The translations under genes were made by a program, and so were the position numbers. 58,020 bases of DNA. Source: an uncultured Oscillospiraceae bacterium. Its GTDB lineage: Bacteria; Bacillota; Clostridia; Oscillospirales; Oscillospiraceae. A model generated the notes under the pieces. That model searched no databases. It was given only the letters and a program-made list of their open reading frames with translations, and was not told where the DNA came from. The DNA lies in contig CAJFNY010000013.1 in assembly GCA_904395865.1 (NCBI GenBank), positions 1 through 58,020 on the forward strand, given 5' to 3'. Shown in pieces: positions 1 through 7,523 of this stretch (the first letter of the stretch is position 1; the number at the start of each line of letters is the position of its first letter).

Positions 1-736
1 CCATCTCATAGAGCCCCCACTGCAGGAAGAAGCTGATGACCGCAGAGAACAGTCCCAGCAAAAATCCCTCATACACAAAGGGCCAGCGGATAAATCCATT
101 GGTAGCGCCCACCATCTTCATGATGGCGATCTCGTCGCGCCGGTCAAAGGTAGTGAGCTTGATGGTATTGGCGATAATGAAAATAGACACCAGCAACAGC
201 ACGGAAATCAGAGCGATACACACGATTCCTGCCACATTGCGGATGGTGATAAAGCCTGCCGCCTCATCCTCGTAGGCATTGACATTGCCCTCTCCGATCC
301 CAGGCACTTGCTCCAGAAGCTCCTTCGTCTCGCTCATCTTCCCGATATCGATCAGGTCAATGGCATAACGGTGGCGGAAGATCTCAGGCTCCAGATCCTG
401 ATAGAGCTCCTCCTCCTCGTATTTGCTCTGGAAATTCTCCATAGCTTCTTCTCGGGAGATAAACGTTACACCAGCCACGTTGTCCACTTTTTCCAGCTCA
501 CTGGCCAGAGCTCTGGCTTCTTCCTCCGTCAGGTTTTCATCCACAAAGGCCAGGACCTGGTTTTTCTGCTCCATGTCCTCCATCATGGCGTTGGCATTGA
601 CAGCCACCAGGGTAAACGTCCCCATGATCAGCAGGCATGCCACCGTAACACCGATGGCTGCAAAGGACATGAAGCCGTGGTTGAACATGTTATAGGCACC
701 CTCACGGGCAAAATAAAAGAAATTATGTCTGCTCAT
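1..736 (-). CDS. ftsX: Cell division ABC transporter permease FtsX (3' end outside window)
   Basis: FtsX is the membrane half of the FtsEX complex, which couples cytosolic ATP hydrolysis to activation of peptidoglycan hydrolases during division (or, in Bacillus, elongation and sporulation). The minus-strand reading starts with an ATG at 736 (MSRHNFFYFAREG), has a first membrane segment near residues 20-45, an extracellular domain, and a second membrane segment followed by the FtsX-typical stretch DRRDEIAIMKMVGATNGFI. It continues past base 1, so the C-terminus is not visible. The start overlaps the ftsE stop by four bases, implying translational coupling. The gene is clearly poorer in GC than ftsE next to it (sampled lines near 45-60 percent against about 70 percent). 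Identification is firm from motif and context. Confidence 0.93.
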   Translation of the reverse strand, partial: MSRHNFFYFAREGAYNMFNHGFMSFAAIGVTVACLLIMGTFTLVAVNANAMMEDMEQKNQVLAFVDENLTEEEARALASELEKVDNVAGVTFISREEAMENFQSKYEEEELYQDLEPEIFRHRYAIDLIDIGKMSETKELLEQVPGIGEGNVNAYEDEAAGFITIRNVAGIVCIALISVLLLVSIFIIANTIKLTTFDRRDEIAIMKMVGATNGFIRWPFVYEGFLLGLFSAVISFFLQWGLYEM

Positions 737-1419
737 TGCGCTCTCCTTCCGTAGTAGCCCTTTCCGTCGCTGACTACACGGCCGCGCTCAAGCATCACGA
801 CCCGCTTGTCAAAGCGGTTGACCAGATCCTTCTCGTGGGTAACGACCAGCACCGTTGTCCCCAGGGCATTGATCCGTTCCAGCAGGCGCATGATCTCCAG
901 GGAACGGGCCGGGTCCAGGTTGCCGGTGGGCTCATCGGCAATGATCATGGCGGGGTTGTTGACGAGCGCCCGCGCAATGGCCACACGCTGCTGCTCACCG
1001 CCGGAGAGCTCATTGGGGAGGCGGCGGCCCTTGTTTTCCAGTCCCACCAGCTCCAGCACGTACGGGACGCGCTTGCGGATCTCCTTTTCCGAGGCGCCGA
1101 TCACCCGCATGGCGAACGCCACGTTCTCGTAGACCGTCTTTTTGTCAATGAGGCGGAAGTCCTGGAAAATGACGCCCAGGGTGCGGCGCATGTAGGGAAT
1201 GGAGCGCTGGCGGATCTTCTCCAGCTGAAAGCCGTTGACGAGGATGGAGCCGGCCGTCGGCCGCAGCTCCGCCGTCAGCAGCTTGATGATGGTGGACTTG
1301 CCGGAGCCGGAGGGGCCCACCAGAAAGACGAACTCGCCGTCGTCGATGTGGAGATCCACGCCGCGCAGCGCCTTCGTTCCGTTGTCGTACGTTTTTTTGA
1401 CGTTCTGAAAGTCAATCAT
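733..1419 (-). CDS. ftsE: Cell division ATP-binding protein FtsE
   Basis: This 228-residue ABC ATPase energises FtsX at the division site. It has Walker A GPSGSGKST near residue 37, the signature LSGGEQQRVAIARA, Walker B MIIADEPTGNLDP and the switch histidine in VTHEKD. Length and order match the family. The start ATG at 1419 is preceded by a GGAGGG ribosome-binding site, and the stop overlaps the ftsX start. It lies 16 bases after a CdaR/PucR-type regulator, so the three genes probably share a transcript. Confidence 0.96.
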   Translation of the reverse strand: MIDFQNVKKTYDNGTKALRGVDLHIDDGEFVFLVGPSGSGKSTIIKLLTAELRPTAGSILVNGFQLEKIRQRSIPYMRRTLGVIFQDFRLIDKKTVYENVAFAMRVIGASEKEIRKRVPYVLELVGLENKGRRLPNELSGGEQQRVAIARALVNNPAMIIADEPTGNLDPARSLEIMRLLERINALGTTVLVVTHEKDLVNRFDKRVVMLERGRVVSDGKGYYGRRAQ

Positions 1420-1435
1420 GGAATCCCTCCAGGGG

Positions 1436-2530
1436 TCAGATCAGGCGGTTTTCCCGGGAAACCAGGTACTTCTTCACCATCAGCGCCACCTTGAAGATGA
1501 TGGCGTGGTCAAACTCCCGCAGGTCCAGGCCGGTGAGCTTTTTGATCTTCTCCAGGCGGTAGACCAGGGTGTTGCGGTGGACGAACAGCTTCCGGGACGT
1601 CTCTGAGACGTTCAGGTTGTTTTCAAAGAACTTGTTGATCGTGAAGAGCGTCTCCTGATCCAGCGAATCGATGGAATTCTTCTTGAATACCTCTGAGAGA
1701 AAAATCTCGCAGAGCGTCGTGGGCAGCTGGTAGATCAGGCGGCCGATTCCGAGATTTTCGTAGCTGAGGATGCTCTTCTCGGTGTCGAACACCTTGCCGA
1801 CCTCGATGGCAACCTGGGCCTCCTTGTAGGAGTCCGCCAGCTCGCGCAGGTGGTTGGCAACGGTGCCGATGCCGATGGCCGTTTTGATGAAGAGCTCAGA
1901 CTTGAGGGTGTCCTCCACCGTCTGGGCCAGCTTGAACAGGTCGTCGCTCTCCATGCCGGGAGTGACCTGCCGGACGATGGCAATGTCGGTCTCATTGATA
2001 CTCAGGACGAAGTCCTGCTGCTTGTCCGTAAACAGATTCTGGAGCACATCCACAGCCGCCACGTCGGCGCGGCCGATCTGCCGGATCAGCAGCACCACCC
2101 GCTGCACATCCGTGGCGAAGTGGAGCTCCTTGGCCCGGATGTAGATGTCGCCCGGCAGGATGTTGTCGGTGATGATATTCTTGACGAACGTGCCCTTGTC
2201 GTGCTTCTCCTCGTAGTACGTCTTTGCACCGTTCAGGGCAACCGCCGCCATGATGCAGATGCCTCTGGCGGCCTCGTCATCCCCCTCCACAAAGACAGCG
2301 TATTCGAAGTAAGAGCTCCAGCTGGAAAGGGGCTTGAAGGTCTTTTTGTCCACGATCACAATGGCATCGGGCACACTGTTCAGCTTGATGACTGCGTCCG
2401 CCCATTTCTCGCCAATCATGGCAGTATCGCTGCAGGAGATCACATTGCCGTCGGAGTCAATGACGCCGAGCATTCGCTCGGTTGCATCTTTCATCTGGAC
2501 GATCACGCTCTGGAACATGCGGCTGGACAT
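1436..2530 (-). CDS. CdaR/PucR-family transcriptional regulator
   Basis: This 364-residue protein ends in the PucR-type helix-turn-helix (NLNVSETSRKLFVHRNTL, then YRLEKIKKLTGLDLR), the hallmark of sugar-diacid (CdaR) and purine (PucR) regulators. The middle carries a GGDEF-like region typical of CdaR proteins. The N-terminal 100 residues look like a small-molecule sensor domain, and the ligand cannot be told from sequence. The ATG at 2530 has a GGGAGG ribosome-binding site seven bases upstream. It sits directly upstream of ftsEX, an unusual partner, so its target may be elsewhere or may include this operon. Confidence 0.85.
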   Translation of the reverse strand: MSSRMFQSVIVQMKDATERMLGVIDSDGNVISCSDTAMIGEKWADAVIKLNSVPDAIVIVDKKTFKPLSSWSSYFEYAVFVEGDDEAARGICIMAAVALNGAKTYYEEKHDKGTFVKNIITDNILPGDIYIRAKELHFATDVQRVVLLIRQIGRADVAAVDVLQNLFTDKQQDFVLSINETDIAIVRQVTPGMESDDLFKLAQTVEDTLKSELFIKTAIGIGTVANHLRELADSYKEAQVAIEVGKVFDTEKSILSYENLGIGRLIYQLPTTLCEIFLSEVFKKNSIDSLDQETLFTINKFFENNLNVSETSRKLFVHRNTLVYRLEKIKKLTGLDLREFDHAIIFKVALMVKKYLVSRENRLI

Positions 2531-2588
2531 ACCATGCCCTCCCTTATAAAATAACGCCTAACAACGGATTACACAAATATTCACATAG

Positions 2589-2617
2589 ATTCTACACCGA
2601 ATTTGTCCATATTTCAA
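2589..2617 (-). promoter_or_regulatory. Sigma-A-type promoter for the regulator-ftsEX operon
   Basis: On the minus strand TTGAAA and TAGAAT are separated by 17 bases, about 60 bases before the regulator start, in an AT-rich intergenic stretch. The rest of 2531-2745 shows no gene. Confidence 0.5.
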
Positions 2618-2745
2618 GAGGTATTTGACAATTCTTTTCAAAATGCGCCTTCAAATTTGGTTCTTTTAGCCATATCCAGAGATTGCGGCCGCTTTCCGGT
2701 CGGTTTGAATTCGAAATTTCCCGTAAAATAAATTGTGCATATTGC

Positions 2746-3444
2746 CTAATCCGTCAATCGGCGCAGCTCCTCCCCCTGCAGTTCCCGGCACTGCCCCCTG
2801 GGCAGGCCTTCCAGCGTGATCGGCCCCTCCGCCACGCGCAGAAGGTACGTCACCGGCATTCCCCGCGCCGCCATCATGCGCCGGACCTGGTGGTACTTTC
2901 CCTCGTGGAGGATGATCCGGCTGCGGCCCGGTCCCAGCGGCGTCAGCTCGGCGGGCAGGCAGGTCTCGCCGTCGCGGAGCGTCAGCCCGGCGGCAAATGC
3001 GGCCACGTCGGCCGGGTCCGCCTCTCCCACGTGCTCCGCCTCGTAGACCTTCGGCACCCGGTGCCGCGGCGAGATGAGCCGGTGGAGCAGCGCGCCGTCG
3101 TTCGTCAGCAGCAGAAGCCCCTCGGTCTCCTTGTCCAGCCGGCCAACCGGAACGATGCCCAGGTTCCGATAAGCCTCCGGCAGCAGCTCCATGACGGTGG
3201 CATCCCGCGGATCCTCCGTGGAGGTGACGTAGCCGGCCGGCTTATGGAGCGCCAGCACCACCGTCCGCTTCCGGCGGATCGGAATCCCGTCCACCGTAAT
3301 GGCGTCCTCCGCCGCGTCCGCCTTCGCCTCCGGCGAACGGACCACCTGGCCGTTGACCGACACGCGTCCGGCACGGATCACAGCCTTGAGGGCCCGCCGG
3401 GAAGCGACCCCGGCCTCTGCCAGAATTTTGTCCAGCCGCTCCAC
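2746..3444 (-). CDS. Pseudouridine synthase, RsuA/RluB family
   Basis: This 232-residue enzyme isomerises a uridine in ribosomal RNA to pseudouridine. An S4 RNA-binding domain occupies about residues 1-60 (RLDKILAEAGVASRR). The catalytic domain follows, with the active-site aspartate in GRLDKETEGLLLLTNDG and the late motif KYHQVRRMMAARG. The start is a GTG at 3444 with an AGGGAGGT ribosome-binding site. The exact rRNA target (16S U516 for RsuA, or 23S for RluB) cannot be fixed from this sequence. It is apparently monocistronic and divergent from the next gene. Confidence 0.92.
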   Translation of the reverse strand: MERLDKILAEAGVASRRALKAVIRAGRVSVNGQVVRSPEAKADAAEDAITVDGIPIRRKRTVVLALHKPAGYVTSTEDPRDATVMELLPEAYRNLGIVPVGRLDKETEGLLLLTNDGALLHRLISPRHRVPKVYEAEHVGEADPADVAAFAAGLTLRDGETCLPAELTPLGPGRSRIILHEGKYHQVRRMMAARGMPVTYLLRVAEGPITLEGLPRGQCRELQGEELRRLTD

Positions 3445-3526
3445 GGCGGCACCTCCCTGCTTGTCATATTTGTCCCACGGCCGGAATAGGCTTTAGCACC
3501 TACATTTGAGGAACGGGGGAAAGATT

Positions 3527-4006
3527 ATGGTTGTACTCACCGCAAAGGTATCCAAAGCGAAGCTGGTGGCCATCCTGCTGGTCATCGCCATCATCGTGGC
3601 GCTGCTGGTCGTCCTCAGCTCCAGAGCCGGCCAGGACGGAACTACCGCAGAAAACGTCGTCACCACCGTGGCAAGCAACGAGGACCGTGTGGCATACCTG
3701 CAGTCCTTCGGCTGGGAAGTTGCCGATTCGCCGCTGGAAAGCCAGGAGGTTCGCATTCCTGCCGAGCTGCCGGAGGTCCTGCAGCGCTACAACGAGCTGC
3801 AGCAGTCCCAGGGCTTCGACCTGGAGCAGTTCGCCGGAAAAACCGTCCGGCGCTACGTCTATGAGGTACTCAACTACCCGGACACCACGGACAGCTATTA
3901 CGCCACCCTGCTGGTGTACGACGATCAGGTCATCGGCGGCGACGTGACCGCAGCCTCCCAGGACGGGCTGATGCAGGGGCTGCAGTATCCAAAGACGACA
4001 ACGTAA
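3527..4006 (+). CDS. Membrane-anchored DUF4830-type protein
   Basis: This protein of about 159 residues has one N-terminal membrane segment (KLVAILLVIAIIVALLVVL) and an extracytoplasmic domain that begins VAYLQSFGWEV and resembles DUF4830 proteins of Clostridia. I chose ATG 3527 because GGGGGAAAG lies just upstream; a TTG at 3506 is a weaker alternative. The function is unknown. The domain is short, has no visible catalytic motif, and ends before a strong hairpin. Confidence 0.75.
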   Translation: MVVLTAKVSKAKLVAILLVIAIIVALLVVLSSRAGQDGTTAENVVTTVASNEDRVAYLQSFGWEVADSPLESQEVRIPAELPEVLQRYNELQQSQGFDLEQFAGKTVRRYVYEVLNYPDTTDSYYATLLVYDDQVIGGDVTAASQDGLMQGLQYPKTTT

Positions 4007-4018
4007 GGCGTTTTCTGT

Positions 4019-4049
4019 GCCGTGCGCCCCGGTCTCCGGGGTGCACGGC
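4019..4049 (+). terminator. Intrinsic terminator after the DUF4830-type gene
   Basis: A 14-bp GC-rich stem with a TCT loop lies 13 bases after the stop. It is followed only by a short TTTA, so termination may be partial. Confidence 0.55.
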
Positions 4050-4139
4050 TTTAGGATGCGTCGAGCCGTGCGGAAGCATACGGCCCTGTCCATCGACGGT
4101 ATCTGCTATTATACCACAACGCCGCAGTCAAAAAAAGAG

Positions 4140-4167
4140 TTGCAATCCGCACGGCCTGTGGTATAAT
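4140..4167 (+). promoter_or_regulatory. Promoter of ribU (extended -10)
   Basis: TTGCAA, a 16-base spacer and TATAAT, with TG one base before the -10 (TGGTATAAT). It lies about 20 bases ahead of the FMN riboswitch. Confidence 0.75.
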
Positions 4168-4189
4168 GACATGGAACAACTGAATCACG

Positions 4190-4300
4190 TGTCTTCAGGG
4201 CAGGGTGAAATTCCCGATCGGCGGTAAAGTCCGCGAGCGGAAACGCAGGAACCGGTGCAACTCCGGTACCGACAGTATAGTCTGGATGAAAGAAGAACCG
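4190..4300 (+). promoter_or_regulatory. FMN riboswitch (RFN element)
   Basis: The stretch has the conserved RFN blocks in order: CAGGGTGAAATTCCCGA, CGGCGGTAAAGTCCGCGAGC, an ACCGGTGCAACTCCGGTACC arm, GACAGTATAGTCTGGATG and the closing AGAAGAA. It is followed by a perfect terminator hairpin and then ribU. FMN binding is therefore expected to favour termination and switch riboflavin uptake off. Confidence 0.95.
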
Positions 4301-4329
4301 TTGGGCGCAGTTTGCTGCGTCCGAAGTCT

Positions 4330-4365
4330 CACCTGGAGGGCATGCCTTTCAGGTGTTTTATTTTT
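4330..4365 (+). terminator. Expression-platform terminator of the FMN riboswitch
   Basis: A 26-base near-perfect inverted repeat (CACCTG to CAGGTG, centre CATG) is followed by TTTTATTTTT, 18 bases before the ribU start codon. It is the regulated terminator of the riboswitch. Confidence 0.85.
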
Positions 4366-4383
4366 CGGACGAGGTGAATTGCA

Positions 4384-5133
4384 ATGCAGGAACTTTTGCA
4401 GGCGGTACGGGAGAATCTCTCCTTCCTTCTGGTGTGCCTGGGCGTGTTCGCCGGCATCGTGCTGGTGGCCTGGGCAGTGGAACGGCTGACGAAGGCACAG
4501 CTCCGCCGGCCGCCCAAGACCCGGTACCTGGCCATGATCGCCATGACGGCCGCCGTCGGCGGTGTGCTGATGTCCTTCGAAATCCCGCTGTTCTTTGCCC
4601 CCTCTTTCTATCAGCTGGACTTCGGCGAGCTGCCGGTGCTGATTACCTCCTTCTATCTCGGACCCGTGGCCGGTGTGATCTCTGAGCTGCTGAAGGTGCT
4701 GGTCAAGCTGCTGATCAAGGGCACCTCCACCGCCTTCGTGGGCGATTTTGCCAACTTCGTCGTGGGCTGCTCCTTCGTACTCCCCGCTTCAATCGTCTAT
4801 CACATCCGCAAAACCCGCACCACGGCGGTGGTCGGCCTGACGACCGGCACGCTGACGATGACGGTGTTCGGCAGCCTCTTCAACGCCGTCTACCTGATCC
4901 CCACCTTTGCCAACCTGTTCGGCATGCCGCTGGACGCCATCATCGGCATGGGCAGCGCCGTCAATCCGGCCATCAACAGTGTCTCCACCCTCGTCCTGAT
5001 GGCCGTCGTGCCGTTCAATCTGGTGAAGGGTGTGATCGTCTCTACGGTGACGTTCCTGCTTTACAAGCGTCTGGAGCGCGCCCTGGGCCGCATCATGCTG
5101 CCGGCGAAGCGCCCCCGTTCCCAGAGCATTTGA
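4384..5133 (+). CDS. ribU: Riboflavin ECF transporter substrate-binding subunit RibU
   Basis: This 249-residue membrane protein is the S component of an energy-coupling-factor importer and binds riboflavin in the membrane. Membrane segments are visible throughout, including VCLGVFAGIVLVAWAV near the N-terminus. The core MIAMTAAVGGVLMSFEIPLF and the stretch DFGELPVLITSFYLGPVAG are typical of RibU/ECF S components. The ATP-binding and T subunits are not in the window and must be shared with other S components. The upstream FMN riboswitch strongly supports the flavin substrate. The C-terminal tail is basic and extends somewhat past the usual length. Confidence 0.93.
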   Translation: MQELLQAVRENLSFLLVCLGVFAGIVLVAWAVERLTKAQLRRPPKTRYLAMIAMTAAVGGVLMSFEIPLFFAPSFYQLDFGELPVLITSFYLGPVAGVISELLKVLVKLLIKGTSTAFVGDFANFVVGCSFVLPASIVYHIRKTRTTAVVGLTTGTLTMTVFGSLFNAVYLIPTFANLFGMPLDAIIGMGSAVNPAINSVSTLVLMAVVPFNLVKGVIVSTVTFLLYKRLERALGRIMLPAKRPRSQSI

Positions 5134-5139
5134 CTGTGA

Positions 5140-5173
5140 AAACCCGCAGGCGGGATGCCTGCGGGTTTCTTTT
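5140..5173. terminator. Bidirectional terminator between ribU and rsiV
   Basis: The stem AAACCCGCAGGC / GCCTGCGGGTTT has a five-base loop and a T tract on the plus side. The A-rich left arm gives a U tract for minus-strand transcripts as well, and the two convergent genes end on either side. Confidence 0.75.
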
Positions 5174-6041
5174 ACGGCTGCACCAGCAGATTCTCATAGA
5201 TCTCTGGCGTCTCCAGCGTGAAACGCGGACTTCCGGTGGAGCCGGGTCCCACCTCGTACTTGTCGAACGGGATCACAATCCGCCCATTCTCGTCGAAGTA
5301 GAAATCCTGCTCCGGATCGATGGTATCGAAGTAGGTGCTGCCGAGCGGATCGTCCTCCAGCCAGTAGTGCTCCCGGGCGTCGGCCTCCATGCGGGCGCGC
5401 ATCTGGGCCTTCAGCTCGTCACTGATGACGGTCACGTAGTCGAATATCTCGGGGAACAGTGCCGACAGCGTCTGCTGTTCCCCGGTGGCCTTGTCAATGT
5501 GGTAGTATCGTTCCTGATGGTTTCCGGAGGCCATCACCAGGTCGGTGCTCAGCCGCAGCGTGAACCACCGGTCCGTGTCGGTGACGACCTCCCAGGTGAC
5601 GTCCAGGTTGAAGTACCCGTCGGCGTGGAGATCGTTTTCATACGCCGCGATCAGCTGATCCGTGTAGTCCGTCACCTGCTGATTGATCTCCTCCGCGCCG
5701 GCAGAATCCGCGCCTTCATCCACCACCTGCGGCACCTGGATGGAAACATGGTTGCTTCCCTCCTCCACCTCATACGTCCGGAAGGTCACGGCGCGGAACA
5801 GCGGACCCAGCACCGGCAGGCTGCCCATGGCGTCCGCCATGGCCGCGCTGGCATTCGGCAGGGCCACAGCCAGCGCCAGCACAGCCGCCAGCGCCGTCAA
5901 TGCCTGCGTCCAGCGGCCGCGGCGCTGCCCGGGACGGGCCGGCAGCTCTGCCAGCGTCTCGTCCACCCGGTCCGTGAAGTCCCTCGGAACGGGAAACTGC
6001 TCAGACTGCAGCCGCTGCCGCAGCATATCGTCAAAGCTCAT
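5172..6041 (-). CDS. rsiV: Anti-sigma-V factor RsiV (lysozyme-sensor type, DUF3298)
   Basis: This 289-residue single-pass membrane protein should hold sigma-V inactive. A cytoplasmic N-terminal part (residues 1-45) is followed by a membrane segment (about 47-63) ending in ASAAMADAM, where small residues suit signal-peptidase cleavage. The extracellular DUF4163/DUF3298 region carries GSLPVLGPLFRAVTF, YWLEDDP and FDKYEVGPGSTG, which closely follow the pattern of Bacillus RsiV. In Bacillus RsiV binds lysozyme directly and is then cleaved by signal peptidase and RasP. I chose ATG 6041, which overlaps the sigma gene by 11 bases. Lysozyme binding here is inferred, not shown. Confidence 0.88.
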   Translation of the reverse strand: MSFDDMLRQRLQSEQFPVPRDFTDRVDETLAELPARPGQRRGRWTQALTALAAVLALAVALPNASAAMADAMGSLPVLGPLFRAVTFRTYEVEEGSNHVSIQVPQVVDEGADSAGAEEINQQVTDYTDQLIAAYENDLHADGYFNLDVTWEVVTDTDRWFTLRLSTDLVMASGNHQERYYHIDKATGEQQTLSALFPEIFDYVTVISDELKAQMRARMEADAREHYWLEDDPLGSTYFDTIDPEQDFYFDENGRIVIPFDKYEVGPGSTGSPRFTLETPEIYENLLVQP

Positions 6042-6513
6042 GATTTTCCACCTCCAGCATCTCCCGCAGCCGCTTCCTGGCACGGGAAAGTCGCGTTTTC
6101 ACGTTGGCCTCGGAGATCCGCAGAACGGCGGCAATTTCCCGGACGGACAGGTCCTCGTAGTAAAACAGAATGACCACCGCACGCATCTGCTCATTCAGAT
6201 CATTGACCGCCTCCCACACGTCGGACATCCGCTGCTCCGGCCCGGGAGCCTCCGGCTCCGGAATGGCGTCGCTTTCTGTAAATCGCCGCCGCTGGCGGAG
6301 GATGTCGTAGCACTGATTCGTCAAAATCCGCAGCAGCCACGGCTTGAAACGCTCCCGGTTGCGGAGCGTATTCAGCTTCTGGTACGCCGCGCAGATGGCC
6401 TCCTGGGCAGCGTCGGCTGCGTCATATTCATTTCCGACCAGGCCCATGGCCAGCCGGTACATGGCCGGCTCACACGCCTTGACCTGAGCGCAAAACCAAT
6501 CTCGCTGCTCCAC
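6031..6513 (-). CDS. sigV: ECF RNA polymerase sigma factor, SigV-like
   Basis: This 160-residue extracytoplasmic-function sigma factor has region 2 (YDAADAAQEAICAAYQKL, FKPWLLRILTNQCYD) and region 4 (VREIAAVLRISEANVKTRLS) and lacks regions 1 and 3, as expected. The start is a GTG at 6513 with GAGGCG upstream. It overlaps its anti-sigma gene, and 14 bases separate it from the SGNH hydrolase gene upstream. Together with the RsiV partner, this places it in the sigma-V group that controls lysozyme resistance in Firmicutes. It probably activates its own operon, although I could not identify a convincing sigma-V promoter. Confidence 0.88.
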   Translation of the reverse strand: MEQRDWFCAQVKACEPAMYRLAMGLVGNEYDAADAAQEAICAAYQKLNTLRNRERFKPWLLRILTNQCYDILRQRRRFTESDAIPEPEAPGPEQRMSDVWEAVNDLNEQMRAVVILFYYEDLSVREIAAVLRISEANVKTRLSRARKRLREMLEVENHEL

Positions 6514-6527
6514 ACATTCGCCTCACT

Positions 6528-7508
6528 TCATTGTATTCCGTGCTCCAGCAGCCATTCTGCCCAGAGCGCATAGCCGGTTCCGTAGGGATGCACGCCGTCC
6601 CCCGTCATATCGTCCCGCAAATAGCCTTCCTCATCGCAGAAAGCCGGATTCACATCCAGGTAAAAAATCTGCTGTCCGTCCGCCATGGCGGCAATCTGCG
6701 CGTCCAGCGATTCGATGTTGTCCGGCTCCAGTCGCGGTGTCGACGCAGCGGTAGCGCGCGTCACATGGAGGTTTGCGCAGAGAATCAGCAGCGCATCGGG
6801 CTGCAGCTCCCGGAGCGTCTCCACCACCGTCTGGTACTGCGCCAGCAGGCTTTCAAACGGATAGCCGATTTCATTGATTCCGAGCATCAGGTAGATCTTT
6901 CCGTAGCTCTGGCCGCTCAGAAGCTCCGGCAGGGTCTGCCGCGAAAAGTCGGTGTCCGCCGCCTCCTGGGTCAGCACGTTGAACACCGTCATGCCCGTGT
7001 CGGCAAAGTAATCCGCCCCGCCCAGCCGGCCATACTGAGAAAGCCCCACCGTGCGGGAATCGCCGATGAACAGTGCATCGTCAAAGTACGACACGTCCAC
7101 CGTGCCGATGGAGGCGTCCTCCGCCGCCCCGGATTCCGGCGGATCCGTGGTCTCGGCCTCCGGCTCTGTCGGCTCCGGCTGCACCTCCGGCAGCCGCGAA
7201 CCGGACTCCGGGTCCGCTGACGGCTCCGACGGCTGCCCGGCGGCATCGGGCTGCTCCGTGACCGGGTCCGTGCCCGGCTTTGACAGCGTCTCCTCCCCCG
7301 GTTCCTGGATCTGGGTCTCCTGCATCTGTGCCGCCTGGAGCAGCGTCGGATCCGCCAACAGCGCCAGCGGGACCGCCGGTGCCGGGATCCCCTGCAGCTG
7401 CGGGATCTTCTGCCCGACCGTTCCGCGCAGGAGCGCACCGAATACGGTCATGGCCAGGCCGGTTGCCAGCAGCAGCGTCAACAGCTGCAACCGACGTGAT
7501 TGTTTCAT
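6528..7508 (-). CDS. Membrane-anchored SGNH/GDSL hydrolase (candidate O-acetyltransferase partner)
   Basis: This 326-residue protein has an N-terminal signal anchor (LLTLLLATGLAMTVFGALL) and a long Pro/Glu/Ser-rich linker (about residues 60-135) that could cross the wall. An SGNH domain follows: FIGDSRTVGL with nucleophile Ser151, MLGINEIG with Asn212, and DGVHPYGTGY with Asp304 and His307, so all catalytic residues are present. Such domains either remove acetyl groups or, when paired with an MBOAT protein as in PatA/PatB or AlgI/AlgX systems, transfer them to a polysaccharide. The gene follows an MBOAT gene by 15 bases, which favours the transferase role. The acceptor is unknown. Confidence 0.85.
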   Translation of the reverse strand: MKQSRRLQLLTLLLATGLAMTVFGALLRGTVGQKIPQLQGIPAPAVPLALLADPTLLQAAQMQETQIQEPGEETLSKPGTDPVTEQPDAAGQPSEPSADPESGSRLPEVQPEPTEPEAETTDPPESGAAEDASIGTVDVSYFDDALFIGDSRTVGLSQYGRLGGADYFADTGMTVFNVLTQEAADTDFSRQTLPELLSGQSYGKIYLMLGINEIGYPFESLLAQYQTVVETLRELQPDALLILCANLHVTRATAASTPRLEPDNIESLDAQIAAMADGQQIFYLDVNPAFCDEEGYLRDDMTGDGVHPYGTGYALWAEWLLEHGIQ

Positions 7509-7523
7509 GCGTGTATGCCTCCG

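Noticed and set aside
736-1494. Long plus-strand open frame opposite ftsE
   Set aside because: It is the antisense shadow of ftsE and the regulator, with no ribosome-binding site or plausible protein sequence.
3500-4093. 197-codon minus-strand reading behind the antisense TATAAT at 4108
   Set aside because: It has no ribosome-binding site, its composition is that of an antisense shadow, and it is fully explained by the DUF4830-type gene.
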